Positions 19,266 to 28,365 are shown, numbered from the stretch's first letter. The stretch is 59,284 nt of DNA from an uncultured Bariatricus sp. (GCA_934320645.1 CAKRFP010000014.1:1-59284); one strand, 5' to 3'. Numbers and translations are program-made. The notes: a model not told the origin generated them from the sequence alone.

Positions 19266-20498
19266 TTACCAGATATTGCTTCCTGCCGCATACGCTGTCG
19301 ACCATGCGATCTGCAAATTGAATCCACCGGTCAGTGCATCCAGATCCAGCACCTCTCCTGCGAAATACAGTCCCTGCACCAGCTTGGATTCCATCGTGGA
19401 CGGGTTGACTTCCTTGACTTTTACGCCACCCCGTGTGACAATTGCCTCTTTGAAATCTCTCAGCCCTGTCAAGGTGACTGTAAAATGCTTGATCAGATGA
19501 ACAAACTGCATGCGTTCTTCCTTTGTAATAATATTAACCTTTTTCTCCGGATCGATTCCACTCAGATGGATCATAACCGGAAGCAGCTTCGCCGGGAAAA
19601 GTCCGGTAATTGCATTTTTGAACTGCTTATTATGGTTTGCGTCGAATTCACGCAGCACTCTTGCGTCAAGCTGTTCTTCAGAAAGCGCCGGTTTCAGGTC
19701 GATGACCAGCTTTAATTCGTGCTTTTTCTGCAGCACTTTTCCCACATAGGCACTGGCGCTGATGATCAGTGGTCCGCTGACTCCAAAGTGGGTGAACAGC
19801 ATTTCACCAAAATCACTGTACAGTTCTTTCTTTCCATCATACACCGTCGCCTGCACATTCCGGAGGGAAAGTCCCATCAGTGCCGGAATATATTCTTCTC
19901 TGACATTCATCGGAACCAGGGATGGTGCCGGTTCGGTGATCTTGTGTCCCATCTCTTCTGCGAAACGGTATCCGTCACCGGTCGAACCGGTCGTCTGATA
20001 GCTGACACCGCCGGTTGCGATAATACAGGCATCCCCTTCTTCTCTGCTGCCATCCGCCATCACAAGATGGGAGAATCTTCCATCCTCTGCCACAACTTTT
20101 TCCACATTAGAATAAAGATGGATGTGTACGCCATTTCGTTTCATCTCCATCTCCAGCGTACGGATCACATCGGAAGAATGATCCGACTGCGGAAATACGC
20201 GGTTACCGCGCTCCGTCTTCAGGCGAAGACCTGCATTTTCAAAGAAATCCATCACATCTTGGTTGGTAAATCCATAAAAACTGCTGTACATGAATTTTTC
20301 ATTAGATACCATATTCTGAAATAGATCTTCTACGTCACAGGCATTGGTAACGTTGCATCTGCCCTTTCCTGTAATGAAAAGCTTCTTTCCAAGTTTTTCA
20401 TTTTTCTCAAATACATGGACTTCATTGCCGTTCTTTGCCGCAAATATCGATGCGAACATCCCGGCAGCTCCGCCCCCTACGATCAGTACTTTACTCAT
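19266..20498 (-). CDS. HI0933/BaiN-family NAD(P)/FAD-dependent oxidoreductase
   Basis: A 410-residue flavoprotein. It has an N-terminal FAD-binding GGGAAGMFASIFAAK motif, KLGKKLFITGKGRCNVTNA near 38-56, ATGGVSYQTTGSTGDGYRFA near 165, and the C-terminal VTRGGVKVKEVNPSTMESK and GEVLDLDALTGGFNLQIA segments typical of the HI0933/YhiN family. Members are often annotated as BaiN or aminoacetone oxidase. The physiological substrate is generally unknown, and a bile-acid role should not be assumed. The start ATG overlaps the regulator stop by four bases (ATGA), so it is coupled to the RpiR gene. Confidence 0.9.
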   Translation of the reverse strand: MSKVLIVGGGAAGMFASIFAAKNGNEVHVFEKNEKLGKKLFITGKGRCNVTNACDVEDLFQNMVSNEKFMYSSFYGFTNQDVMDFFENAGLRLKTERGNRVFPQSDHSSDVIRTLEMEMKRNGVHIHLYSNVEKVVAEDGRFSHLVMADGSREEGDACIIATGGVSYQTTGSTGDGYRFAEEMGHKITEPAPSLVPMNVREEYIPALMGLSLRNVQATVYDGKKELYSDFGEMLFTHFGVSGPLIISASAYVGKVLQKKHELKLVIDLKPALSEEQLDARVLREFDANHNKQFKNAITGLFPAKLLPVMIHLSGIDPEKKVNIITKEERMQFVHLIKHFTVTLTGLRDFKEAIVTRGGVKVKEVNPSTMESKLVQGLYFAGEVLDLDALTGGFNLQIAWSTAYAAGSNIW

Positions 20499-21394
20499 TT
20501 GATCCTTACCTCATCTTCTACAGGCTCCAGTTCGTCTCTGGAGTAAACCTGATATTCGTCCCAGATATCCTCCAGCGTCTCCAGTGTCTCGATGACATCA
20601 TCCTGCTTTTTCATACAAAGTGCAACCACCAGTGCATTGATCACACTAAGTGGTGCAACCAGGGAATCCACGATGGATGCCATATCGCTCTTGGCGATCA
20701 GATTACAGGACGAATAGAGATTCATCGGGGAATTCACACTGTCCGTCAAAGTGATAACCTTTGCTTTCCGGTTGCTGGCAAATTCCAGTGCTTTTAAAGT
20801 ACGCATGGAATACCTTGGAAAACTGATTCCGATGATCACATCTTCTTCTCCGATCCTGATCAGCTGCTCAAAGATCTCGCTGGAACTGTTGGTATCGACT
20901 TCTACCACATCTTCACAGATCAGATTCAGATAGAACGTCAGGAATTTTGCAAGTGGTGCACAGCTTCGGATTCCGATCACATAGACCTTCTTTGCCGCAA
21001 GGATCGTATCCACCGCCAGCTCAAATGCATGATTGTCCATGGATTCCAGTGTCTGCTTGATCTTCTCGATATCAGACTGAAGCACCGTTGCAAGAATCTC
21101 GCTCCGGTCGATCCGTCCGTAGGTCACTTCCATACGCTGGATGGAGTTCAGCTTGGTACGCACCAGCTCACCAAGTGCCTTCTGAAATTCCGGGTAGCCT
21201 TTATATCCAAGCTGTGTCGCGAAACGGACAACCGTTGATTCGCTGACGCCAACTGCCTCTCCCATCTTTGCAGCCGTCAGAAAAGCTGCTTTATCATAAT
21301 TTTCTTTGATGTAATCCGCAAGCCGCTTCTGTCCTTTGCTGAACTTCGGATATCTCTCATCAATTCTTATCAGTAACTCATTTTTTGTGCTCAC
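20495..21394 (-). CDS. MurR/RpiR-family transcriptional regulator
   Basis: A 299-residue regulator with an N-terminal winged helix (residues 1-80, including MGEAVGVSESTVVRFATQLGY) and a SIS sugar-isomerase domain (about 125-260, with KKVYVIGIRSCAPLAK and SNRKAKVITLTDS). The family senses phosphosugars. The start codon is GTG, supported by GGAGG seven bases upstream. It is the first gene of an operon with the flavoprotein and cmk. The candidate operator just upstream suggests self-regulation. Confidence 0.92.
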   Translation of the reverse strand: MSTKNELLIRIDERYPKFSKGQKRLADYIKENYDKAAFLTAAKMGEAVGVSESTVVRFATQLGYKGYPEFQKALGELVRTKLNSIQRMEVTYGRIDRSEILATVLQSDIEKIKQTLESMDNHAFELAVDTILAAKKVYVIGIRSCAPLAKFLTFYLNLICEDVVEVDTNSSSEIFEQLIRIGEEDVIIGISFPRYSMRTLKALEFASNRKAKVITLTDSVNSPMNLYSSCNLIAKSDMASIVDSLVAPLSVINALVVALCMKKQDDVIETLETLEDIWDEYQVYSRDELEPVEDEVRIK

Positions 21395-21424
21395 AATTTG
21401 CCTCCAAATAAGAACGTGCCTTTT

Positions 21425-21465
21425 TATTTTATAAGATTGTTTTCACGGTTTCTTCTATTTTATAA
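21425..21465 (-). promoter_or_regulatory. direct repeats of TATTTTATAA upstream of RpiR gene
   Basis: TATTTTATAA occurs at 21425-21434 and 21456-21465, 31 bases apart (about three helical turns), between the regulator start and the terminator of the next operon. Such paired sites are plausible operators for the RpiR protein or could simply be AT-rich promoter sequence. Confidence 0.35.
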
Positions 21466-21492
21466 AAGGTCACAACCCTTTTTATTATAAGC

Positions 21493-21530
21493 AAAAGAGC
21501 CATAAAATTCAACTCGAATTTTATGGCTCT
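21493..21530 (-). terminator. intrinsic terminator of decarboxylase operon
   Basis: A 15-bp perfect stem (21496-21510 with 21516-21530, loop of five) followed on the minus strand by TTTT. It lies 60 bases past the OadA-type gene stop. Confidence 0.85.
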
Positions 21531-21590
21531 ATGAGTTACGCTTTACTTACGAAGTACTGTCTGCAACAGCTTTCCGTCAGTTCATCGCTA

Positions 21591-23000
21591 TTATACCGGA
21601 TAGCTTCCGTCTTTTGCAATTGTAGCGTCTACTTTCTTCTCCTGTGCCTCGCGGTATTTGAAGAAGTCTGTAGCTACCTGCGGGAAGAGTGCGTAGCTGA
21701 GTACGTCTTCATCCTGCTCTTTGTACTGTTCCATCTCTTTTTCAAGAGTTGCAAGTTCATCCGGGATCAGATCTGCCGGACGGCATGTGATAACTTCCGG
21801 ATTATCTCCAAGTACTTTTTTAACAACATCCGGGTTGAACGGTTTAACAGTTGCACCGTATTTTCCGCTCAGGATGTCTTTTGTTTCTTTTGTTGCCATC
21901 TTGTAGCGTTCGCCCATCAGGACATTGAATACTGCCTGAGTACCAACGATCTGTGATGACGGAGTAACCAGCGGTGGTTCACCAAGGTCTTTACGAACTC
22001 TCGGTACTTCTTCGAGTACGTCGTAGAACTTGTCTTCTGCGCCCTGCTCTTTGAGCTGTGAAGTAAGGTTGGAAAGCATTCCACCCGGTACCTGGTACAG
22101 AAGAGTCTTGATGTTAACACCAAGGTTCTTCGGATTGAGAAGTCCGCTGTCAAGTGCTTCGTCACGGATCGGACGGAAGTAATCAGCGATCTCAGCCAGA
22201 AGATTCTGGTCAAATCCTGTATCGTAAGGTGTTCCCTTGAATGTCTCAACCATAACTTCTGTTGCCGGCTGGGAAGTTCCAAGTGCGAACGGTGAAATAG
22301 CAGTATCGATCACGTCTACACCGGCTTCAACTGCTTTTAAGTATGTCATTGAAGCAACACCTGATGTGTAATGTGTATGCAGCTGGATCGGGATATCAAC
22401 AGCTTCTTTTAATGCTCCGACAAGTTCTGTTGCCTTGTACGGAAGAAGAAGTCCTGCCATATCTTTGATACAGATAGAGTTTGCACCCATATCTTCGATT
22501 CTCTTAGCGATGTCTACCCAGTAATCTAAGGTGTAAGCATCTCCAAGTGTGTAAGAAAGTGCGATCTGTGCTTCTGCTTTCTCAGCGTTAGCTGCTTTTA
22601 CTGCTGTCTGAAGGTTTCTAAGGTCATTCAGACAGTCAAAAATACGAATGATATCAATTCCGTTTGCAACAGATTTCTTAACGAAGTATTCTACTACGTC
22701 ATCTGCGTATGGACGGTATCCAAGGATGTTCTGTCCACGGAAGAGCATCTGAAGTTTGGTGTTCTTGAATCCATCACGGAATTTACGAAGTCTTGACCAT
22801 GGGTCTTCATGCAGGAAACGAAGGGATGCATCAAATGTAGCTCCGCCCCAGCATTCTACGGAATGGTATCCGACTTTGTCCATTTTATCTACGATCGGAA
22901 GCATCTGTTCTGTGGTAAGTCTTGTTGCGATCAGGGACTGATGCGCATCACGCAGAACTGTTTCCGTAATCTTAATCGGTTTCTTTTCAATTGCTGCCAT
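21591..23000 (-). CDS. oadA: oxaloacetate/pyruvate carboxyltransferase subunit (OadA 5S-type)
   Basis: A 469-residue HMGL-like TIM-barrel carboxyltransferase. The metal-site LRDAHQSL is at about 15-22, CIKDMAG holds the family's carbamylated-type lysine region, LHTHYTSG supplies metal histidines, and a conserved PYC_OADA domain fills the C-terminal half. It ends before the biotinyl domain found in single-chain OadA or pyruvate carboxylase, so it depends on the separate biotin carrier encoded two genes upstream. The ATG at 23000 (MAAIEKK) is chosen over a TTG at 23015 because GGAGG falls between them. It is the last gene of the five-gene operon. Reaction: exchange of CO2 between carboxybiotin and pyruvate/oxaloacetate. 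Confidence 0.92.
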   Translation of the reverse strand: MAAIEKKPIKITETVLRDAHQSLIATRLTTEQMLPIVDKMDKVGYHSVECWGGATFDASLRFLHEDPWSRLRKFRDGFKNTKLQMLFRGQNILGYRPYADDVVEYFVKKSVANGIDIIRIFDCLNDLRNLQTAVKAANAEKAEAQIALSYTLGDAYTLDYWVDIAKRIEDMGANSICIKDMAGLLLPYKATELVGALKEAVDIPIQLHTHYTSGVASMTYLKAVEAGVDVIDTAISPFALGTSQPATEVMVETFKGTPYDTGFDQNLLAEIADYFRPIRDEALDSGLLNPKNLGVNIKTLLYQVPGGMLSNLTSQLKEQGAEDKFYDVLEEVPRVRKDLGEPPLVTPSSQIVGTQAVFNVLMGERYKMATKETKDILSGKYGATVKPFNPDVVKKVLGDNPEVITCRPADLIPDELATLEKEMEQYKEQDEDVLSYALFPQVATDFFKYREAQEKKVDATIAKDGSYPV

Positions 23001-23024
23001 TATATCTTCCTCCAATTATAAGTT

Positions 23025-24176
23025 TTACATGACTCCAAAGATTGCCATAAATGTTCCGGCTGCTACTGCTGTTCCGATAACTCCGGCTACGTTCGGTCCC
23101 ATTGCATGCATCAGAAGGAAGTTGGTCGGATCTGCTTCCGCTCCTACTTTCTGGGATACACGGGCTGCCATAGGTACGGCAGATACTCCGGCTGAACCGA
23201 TCAGCGGGTTAACTTTGCCATGCGTAGCAACGCACATCAGTTTTCCGAACAGGACACCTGCTGCGGTACCGAATGCGAATGCGATCAGACCAAGTACTAC
23301 GATCTTCAATGTGCTGACATTTAAGAATGCCTCTGCACTTGTAGTAGCACCTACAGATGTACCAAGCAGGATAACTACGATGTACATCATTGCGTTGGAT
23401 GCAGTCTCTGTCAGCTGTCTTACAACACCGGATTCCTTGAACAGGTTACCAAGCATCAGCATACCAACCAGCGGAGCTGTTGTCGGAAGGATCATACATA
23501 CAACGATTGTTACGATGATCGGGAACAGGATCTTCTCAAGCTGTGTAACCGGACGAAGCTGTCCCATCTTGATCTTTCTTTCCTTCTCTGTTGTGAGAAG
23601 CTTCATGATCGGCGGCTGGATGATCGGAACCAGTGACATGTACGAGTACGCCGCCACGGCGATCGGTCCCATCAGAGCCGTCTGCTGGAGCTTACCTGCA
23701 AGGAAGATGGATGTCGGTCCGTCTGCTCCACCGATGATGGAAATAGCGGCTGCTGCCTTATCAGAGAAACCAAGAGCCATCGCGCCAAGATAAGCTGCGA
23801 AAATACCAAACTGTGCTGCCGCACCGAGGAGGAAGCTCATCGGGTTGGCGATCAGCGGTCCGAAATCAGTCATCGCACCGACACCCATGAAAATAAGTGA
23901 CGGGAGAATAGACCACTCATCCAGCTGGAAGAAGTAATACAAAAGTCCGCCCGTTCCGTTAGCCGAATCTTCTGCATGAAGCATGATATCCGGGTAAATA
24001 TTTACCAGGAGCATACCAAATGCAATCGGTACAAGCAGAAGCGGTTCAAACCCATGCTTGATTGCAAGATAAAGGAAAAAACATGCAACTGCGATCATGA
24101 TGTAGTTACCCCAAGTCAGGTTGAGGAACGCAGTCTGCTGCACGAGGTTTCCCAGTGTGTTAGTGATATATTCCAT
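23025..24176 (-). CDS. oadB: sodium-pumping decarboxylase beta subunit
   Basis: A 383-residue membrane protein with about nine to eleven hydrophobic helices, the usual size for OadB/MmdB/GcdB. The IIGGADGPTSIFLAGKL segment holds the aspartate needed for sodium transport and carboxybiotin decarboxylation, and AVPMAARVSQKVG and MHAMGPNVAGVIG near the C-terminus are also conserved. It decarboxylates carboxybiotin while exporting Na+. It sits between the biotin carrier and the OadA-type subunit with short gaps, in one operon. Confidence 0.93.
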   Translation of the reverse strand: MEYITNTLGNLVQQTAFLNLTWGNYIMIAVACFFLYLAIKHGFEPLLLVPIAFGMLLVNIYPDIMLHAEDSANGTGGLLYYFFQLDEWSILPSLIFMGVGAMTDFGPLIANPMSFLLGAAAQFGIFAAYLGAMALGFSDKAAAAISIIGGADGPTSIFLAGKLQQTALMGPIAVAAYSYMSLVPIIQPPIMKLLTTEKERKIKMGQLRPVTQLEKILFPIIVTIVVCMILPTTAPLVGMLMLGNLFKESGVVRQLTETASNAMMYIVVILLGTSVGATTSAEAFLNVSTLKIVVLGLIAFAFGTAAGVLFGKLMCVATHGKVNPLIGSAGVSAVPMAARVSQKVGAEADPTNFLLMHAMGPNVAGVIGTAVAAGTFMAIFGVM

Positions 24177-24212
24177 GTTATAACCTCCTGTTTTTCAAAA
24201 GGATGTTGCTCC

Positions 24213-24578
24213 TTAGTTCAATGTAGCCAGTGTCTGTCCTGCGTCTACTGCATCACCTACTGCTACATCGATACTTGCAACTGTTCCGTCTTCCGGAGCT
24301 ACAACAGGAATTTCCATCTTCATTGCTTCTACGATCAGGACTGTATCTCCACGTGATACGCTCTGTCCTACGCTTGCTTCGATCTTAAATACTTTTCCGG
24401 CTGCACCTGCTTCTACTTTAATGCTTCCTGCTCCGGCTGCTGCCTTCGGAGCTGCCTTTGGTGCTGCTTTCGGAGCTGCCTTTGGTGCTGCTGCCGGTGC
24501 TGCAGCTGCTCCGTTTCCGTTTTCTTCTACTGTAACATCATATACGTTGCCGTTAACTGTGATTGTATAGTTTTTCAT
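24213..24578 (-). CDS. biotin carboxyl carrier protein of the decarboxylase
   Basis: A 121-residue protein: a short N-terminal beta segment (MKNYTITVNGNVYDV), an Ala/Pro/Lys linker of repeated PKAA units (about 26-48), then a biotinyl domain with the biotinylation motif EAMKM near residue 88. The flexible linker lets biotin travel between the carboxyltransferases and OadB. The start follows AGGAGG. The same layout is seen in GcdC and MmdC of sodium-pump decarboxylases and in the 1.3S subunit of transcarboxylase. Confidence 0.93.
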   Translation of the reverse strand: MKNYTITVNGNVYDVTVEENGNGAAAAPAAAPKAAPKAAPKAAPKAAAGAGSIKVEAGAAGKVFKIEASVGQSVSRGDTVLIVEAMKMEIPVVAPEDGTVASIDVAVGDAVDAGQTLATLN

Positions 24579-24605
24579 CTCTAAATCCTCCTGATTCTAT
24601 TCGCA

Positions 24606-25385
24606 CTATGCATTCCATTTGTTTGATTTTCTTCTCTTGATAGAACGTACTACAAATCCGTCTGTAGAAGTTCCTTCTGCCGCTGCGATCGCTGCTGCGA
24701 TAACTGCAACAAGTTCGGTATCATCCATTTCTTCTGCTTCTTCTACAGCTGCTGCCACTGCCGGAGCCGGTGCTGCCTTCGGAGCTTCTTCTTTTTTCTT
24801 CTTGGATGTACCGTTAAGTAATGCAGGAACGTATTTGATCAGGGAAATGATAAAGCTCATGAAAATAAGCATTACGAATACAGTTCCCATACCAAGTAAT
24901 GTGTTAAGTCCCGCTTTTTCAAGGATTTCGCTCATGCCGTAATGAGCATTGACTGTAAATGATTCCAGAGTCATATTCTCATCGAATACGAATTCCAGGT
25001 CTGCACTTCTGTCAGAAAATGTTGCCGGTGCAGTTACCGTAACACCTGTAGAAGATGCCTCGAATTCATAGTCTTTATGGCTTTCATAATCGCCGCATTC
25101 TTCCAGGGATGCTTTCCAGCCTTCCAGTGCAGTTGCGAAAGTGTCTGCTTCCATCTGCACACCGGTCTGGCTTTCAAACTGTGCCATCAGATATCCCTGA
25201 TTCCAGTCTGACATCTCTGTGATCTGGTCGCTTGTGATGGATCCGCTCTCAATGATATCAAAAACAGCATCACAAGACTGGCTCAGTGTATCTTTGTCAT
25301 AGCTGACGGTCTTGGCATTTCCGCAGCCTGCAAGGCCGAGCACAAGTACCAGAACTGCGACTACTAAACTAATCTTTTTCTTCAC
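24606..25385 (-). CDS. OadG-like gamma subunit with extracytoplasmic lipoprotein domain
   Basis: A 259-residue protein. Residues 1-21 form a lipoprotein signal with lipobox LAGC. Residues 22-165 are a soluble domain that would lie outside the membrane. One transmembrane helix follows (about 167-190), then an Ala/Pro-rich cytoplasmic linker and a C-terminal acidic-to-basic segment (MDDTELVAVIAAAIAAAEG, SIKRRKSNKWNA) that matches the OadG family tail. Classical OadG is about 80-100 residues without a secreted domain. Gamma subunits hold the complex together and may bind zinc. The outer domain has no clear assignment to me; it may stabilise or regulate the pump. Confidence is high for the family and low for the outer domain. 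Confidence 0.8.
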   Translation of the reverse strand: MKKKISLVVAVLVLVLGLAGCGNAKTVSYDKDTLSQSCDAVFDIIESGSITSDQITEMSDWNQGYLMAQFESQTGVQMEADTFATALEGWKASLEECGDYESHKDYEFEASSTGVTVTAPATFSDRSADLEFVFDENMTLESFTVNAHYGMSEILEKAGLNTLLGMGTVFVMLIFMSFIISLIKYVPALLNGTSKKKKEEAPKAAPAPAVAAAVEEAEEMDDTELVAVIAAAIAAAEGTSTDGFVVRSIKRRKSNKWNA

Positions 25386-25399
25386 TTTGCTTCACCTCG

Positions 25400-26836
25400 C
25401 TAAATTGTTCCGTGTTTTTTGGATGGTCTTTCTTCCCTTTTTGTAAATAACATCTCAAATGCACCGATCACATATTTTCTGGTATCTGCCGGTTCGATGA
25501 TGGTATCTACATATCCTCTTCCAGCTGCGGAAAGCGGGCTTGACTGAAGTGCTTTGTATTCTTCTGTCTTTGCTTTTAATGTATCTGCATCTGCATCTGT
25601 GTACATGATCTTCGCTGCCATGTCTGCTGCCATCATTCCGATCTCAGCTTCCGGCCATGCGTATACCATGTCTGCTCCGATCGCTTTGCTGTTCATTGTC
25701 ACATATGCGCTTCCGAATGCTTTACCTGTGATCACATTGACTTTTGGTACAGTTGCGTCTGCAAATGCATAAGTGAGAGCTGCCATCTCTCTTGCAAGGT
25801 TCTTTTCTGAGCATGCAGTTGCCTTAAGTCCCTTTACATTTGTAAGTGTGAGTACCGGAATTCCAAATGCATCACAGAATTTAACGAAAGCTGCTGCTTT
25901 CTTGCATCCCATTGCTGAGAGTGTGCCGTCGAATTCTTCTGCTGTGTTGCCTTCTTCATCGTATACTTTTGAGCGGTTGGCAACAGCACCTACTGTCATT
26001 CCGTTCAGACGGATGAATCCTGTTACCATATCTTTTGCATAAGCTTTCTTTGTCTCAATGAATACACCATTGTCAGAGATCATAGAAAGAGCAAGTGCTG
26101 CATCTTCTGCTGCATTCTCAAGATCTGCACATACTCTGTTCAGATCATCTGTGCATTCATCATATGCATCGTTATCTTCGTTGTTAGCCGGAAGAATTGC
26201 TACGAGTGAGCGGATCTCGCCAAGAATTTCTTCTTCGCTTCCTACGCCGTCAACGATTCCGGATTCTTCACTCTGGAATTTTGCGCTTGCTGTATCGCAT
26301 TTGTCCGAAGTGTTGCCCGGAATAGTGTTTGGAGAGTTTACGAATAATTTTCCGTTCTCTGCCATGAATGTAAAATCAGAAAGTGCTGCTGCCGCTGCCA
26401 GTCCACCACCGCAATTGCCGAATACTGCTGTGATCTGTGGAATTACGCCAGAAGCCATAGCCTGTTTGTAATAGAAGCTTCCGAATGCGTTCAGTGCGTC
26501 AGTTGCTTCCTGAAGACGAAGTCCTGCGCAGTCGATCAGACCGATCACCGGTGCGCCCATCTTCATTGCCATATCATAAATGTTCGCAATCTTCTTTGCG
26601 TGCATCTCGCCGATGGTTCCGTTAAGTACAGATGCGTCCTGGCTGTATACATATACCAGGTTTCCATCGATCACACCGTAACCTGTGATGACGCCATCTG
26701 TCGGAGCTTTTTTCTCCTGCATGTTGAAATCTGTTGCTCTTGCAGTTACCTGTCCACCGATTTCAACAAAGCTTCCCTCATCGAGCAAATTGGCAATTCT
26801 TAAGCTCGCCGGGTTTGATGATGTTGTGTTGCTCAT
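25400..26836 (-). CDS. acyl-CoA carboxyltransferase subunit (MmdA/PccB-like)
   Basis: A 478-residue crotonase-superfamily carboxyltransferase. It shows GGQVTARATDF early, GVITGYGVIDGNLVYVYSQD near 47-66, VFGNCGGGLAAAAALSDF near 140, and a second carboxyltransferase half with KAFGSAYVTMNSKAIGADM and YAWPEAEIGMM near 385-410. This matches the alpha subunit of methylmalonyl-CoA or glutaconyl-CoA decarboxylase and the 12S subunit of transcarboxylase, though it is somewhat shorter than a typical MmdA (about 510). The acyl-CoA substrate is not certain. It is the first gene of the operon, with GGAGGG before its ATG. Confidence 0.88.
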   Translation of the reverse strand: MSNTTSSNPASLRIANLLDEGSFVEIGGQVTARATDFNMQEKKAPTDGVITGYGVIDGNLVYVYSQDASVLNGTIGEMHAKKIANIYDMAMKMGAPVIGLIDCAGLRLQEATDALNAFGSFYYKQAMASGVIPQITAVFGNCGGGLAAAAALSDFTFMAENGKLFVNSPNTIPGNTSDKCDTASAKFQSEESGIVDGVGSEEEILGEIRSLVAILPANNEDNDAYDECTDDLNRVCADLENAAEDAALALSMISDNGVFIETKKAYAKDMVTGFIRLNGMTVGAVANRSKVYDEEGNTAEEFDGTLSAMGCKKAAAFVKFCDAFGIPVLTLTNVKGLKATACSEKNLAREMAALTYAFADATVPKVNVITGKAFGSAYVTMNSKAIGADMVYAWPEAEIGMMAADMAAKIMYTDADADTLKAKTEEYKALQSSPLSAAGRGYVDTIIEPADTRKYVIGAFEMLFTKREERPSKKHGTI

Positions 26837-26894
26837 AAATCTAGCCCTCCATTTTTATAAATTTAATAATTAAATCAAATTTTCTGCCGTGTAT

Positions 26895-26923
26895 ATTATA
26901 CTTGCTTTTTATGCAATACGCAA
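26895..26923 (-). promoter_or_regulatory. sigma-A promoter of decarboxylase operon
   Basis: Minus-strand TTGCGT (26918-26923), a 17-base spacer and TATAAT (26895-26900). The region CAAGTATAATATAC around the -10 closely matches the promoter at 28366-28394. Confidence 0.7.
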
Positions 26924-26981
26924 CTGTTTTTGATAAGTTTTCTCTTATTTTGTTAAATTTTCGACAAGTAATTTTTCATCG

Positions 26982-27011
26982 AAAAAAGCCTCTGCAACGC
27001 AGAAGCCTTTT
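26982..27011 (-). terminator. intrinsic terminator of amidohydrolase gene
   Basis: A hairpin of 13 base pairs (two of them G-U in the minus-strand RNA) with a three-base loop, followed by TTTTTT. It begins directly at the amidohydrolase stop codon. Confidence 0.8.
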
Positions 27012-27012
27012 C

Positions 27013-28251
27013 TTACATAAACATATTCCCTGTTCCAACATAACGGATGCCGTCTTCAAAAACTCTCTTTCCGCCAAGTGTAACAAATTTTACATCTTTT
27101 AACCGGGTGATATCACGGCTCAGATCACCGCCGACTACCAGAAGATCTGCATCCAGTCCTTCCGCAACAAGTCCGCGTTCTTTTTCCACATCCAGTACCT
27201 TTGCCGGGTTGGAGGTTGCCACCTGTACTGCCTGCACCGGCGTAATTCCGTATTCCACCATATATTGCAGTTCTCTCGGAAGCGGCAGGAGCGGAGAATG
27301 ATACATCACCATATCGGTACCGGCAAGAACCGTCACACCCGTATCATAAAATTCTTTAAAATGATCCCGATATGCTTTATATGCCGGTTCAAAGAATTTA
27401 TAATTCTCCATCTCCTTCTGCATGACCGGATCACTGACCGGAGCGTTGCCGTTCTTCTCTATATTCTCTTTGCACAGCTCATACAGATAAGTATATGCCA
27501 TGATGGTCGGTGTCCAGGCAATGCCTTTTTCTGCCATCTGCTTAGCATGATCCAGCGTCATAAAGGTTCCATGTTCGATCGTGTCAAATCCGGCATCAAT
27601 GCACATCTGAATCCCCGGATTGGTCCCGGCATGCACACCACACTTGATTCCTCTTCTGTGGCACTCATCCACCGCCGCATCCAGTTCTTCCTGGGTAAAC
27701 TCCGGATACGGTTCCCGGTTGGTAGTCAGGATCTTCACCCATTCCGCACCGTCACGAACCTGCTTGCGGATCTCTTTGCGGATCGCCCACGGACCGTCCA
27801 CTTCCTCAACTTCCTCCCAGGCATGTCCGCCTGTCATACAGATTCCGGTATCCGTATGCACAATTCTCGGAATCACAATAAACCCTTTTTTCTCTGCCAT
27901 TTTCAGGTTCTTGCATACCCCGTGCGCAGAAGACATATCACGCACCGTAGTAATTCCTCTTTCAAATGCAGACTGCGCATGCTGCAATGCATACAACATG
28001 ATCAGCTGCGGTCCATAGTTAAAACTGTCCGGCTGGGAATATCCATAAGCCAGATGCGCATGCATATCCATCAGCCCCGGAAGCAGTGTCGCATCTCCAT
28101 ACTCCTTAACTTCCTCCTGTGGAAATTCTTTCAGCAATTCTTCTTTCGGTGCAATTTTTCCGATCTTGCCGTCCTCTCCAACATAGACTGCCTTATCCGT
28201 AAGAACGGTCGTTCCATCTCCTGTAATCAGATATTTCGTACTGATGATCAT
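27013..28251 (-). CDS. metal-dependent amidohydrolase (imidazolonepropionase/Xaa-Pro dipeptidase-like)
   Basis: A 412-residue amidohydrolase-fold enzyme. Metal-site motifs are MDMHAHLAYG near 62, GVHAG near 198, IEHGTF near 225 and AGTDMVMYHS near 320, all in the expected order. The GICMTGGHAW segment is common in the COG1228 group, which includes imidazolonepropionase and prolidases that cleave Xaa-Pro dipeptides. The neighbouring peptide transporter and aminopeptidases favour a dipeptidase role (inference). It has its own promoter and terminator, so it is a separate transcript. Confidence 0.82.
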   Translation of the reverse strand: MIISTKYLITGDGTTVLTDKAVYVGEDGKIGKIAPKEELLKEFPQEEVKEYGDATLLPGLMDMHAHLAYGYSQPDSFNYGPQLIMLYALQHAQSAFERGITTVRDMSSAHGVCKNLKMAEKKGFIVIPRIVHTDTGICMTGGHAWEEVEEVDGPWAIRKEIRKQVRDGAEWVKILTTNREPYPEFTQEELDAAVDECHRRGIKCGVHAGTNPGIQMCIDAGFDTIEHGTFMTLDHAKQMAEKGIAWTPTIMAYTYLYELCKENIEKNGNAPVSDPVMQKEMENYKFFEPAYKAYRDHFKEFYDTGVTVLAGTDMVMYHSPLLPLPRELQYMVEYGITPVQAVQVATSNPAKVLDVEKERGLVAEGLDADLLVVGGDLSRDITRLKDVKFVTLGGKRVFEDGIRYVGTGNMFM

Positions 28252-28365
28252 ACCTTGGTCCCTCTTTTATTCCTTTATTTTTCAAATACACGCAACCCTT
28301 CCATGCTGCCTCTCTCCCGTCGCATTCATTCTTTAACATTTTAAAGTGCAACCATCTTGAAGTGT

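Noticed and set aside
19266..20498. Assignment of the flavoprotein as a bile-acid enzyme
   Set aside because: The family is widespread and no other bai gene is near; only the family name is supported.
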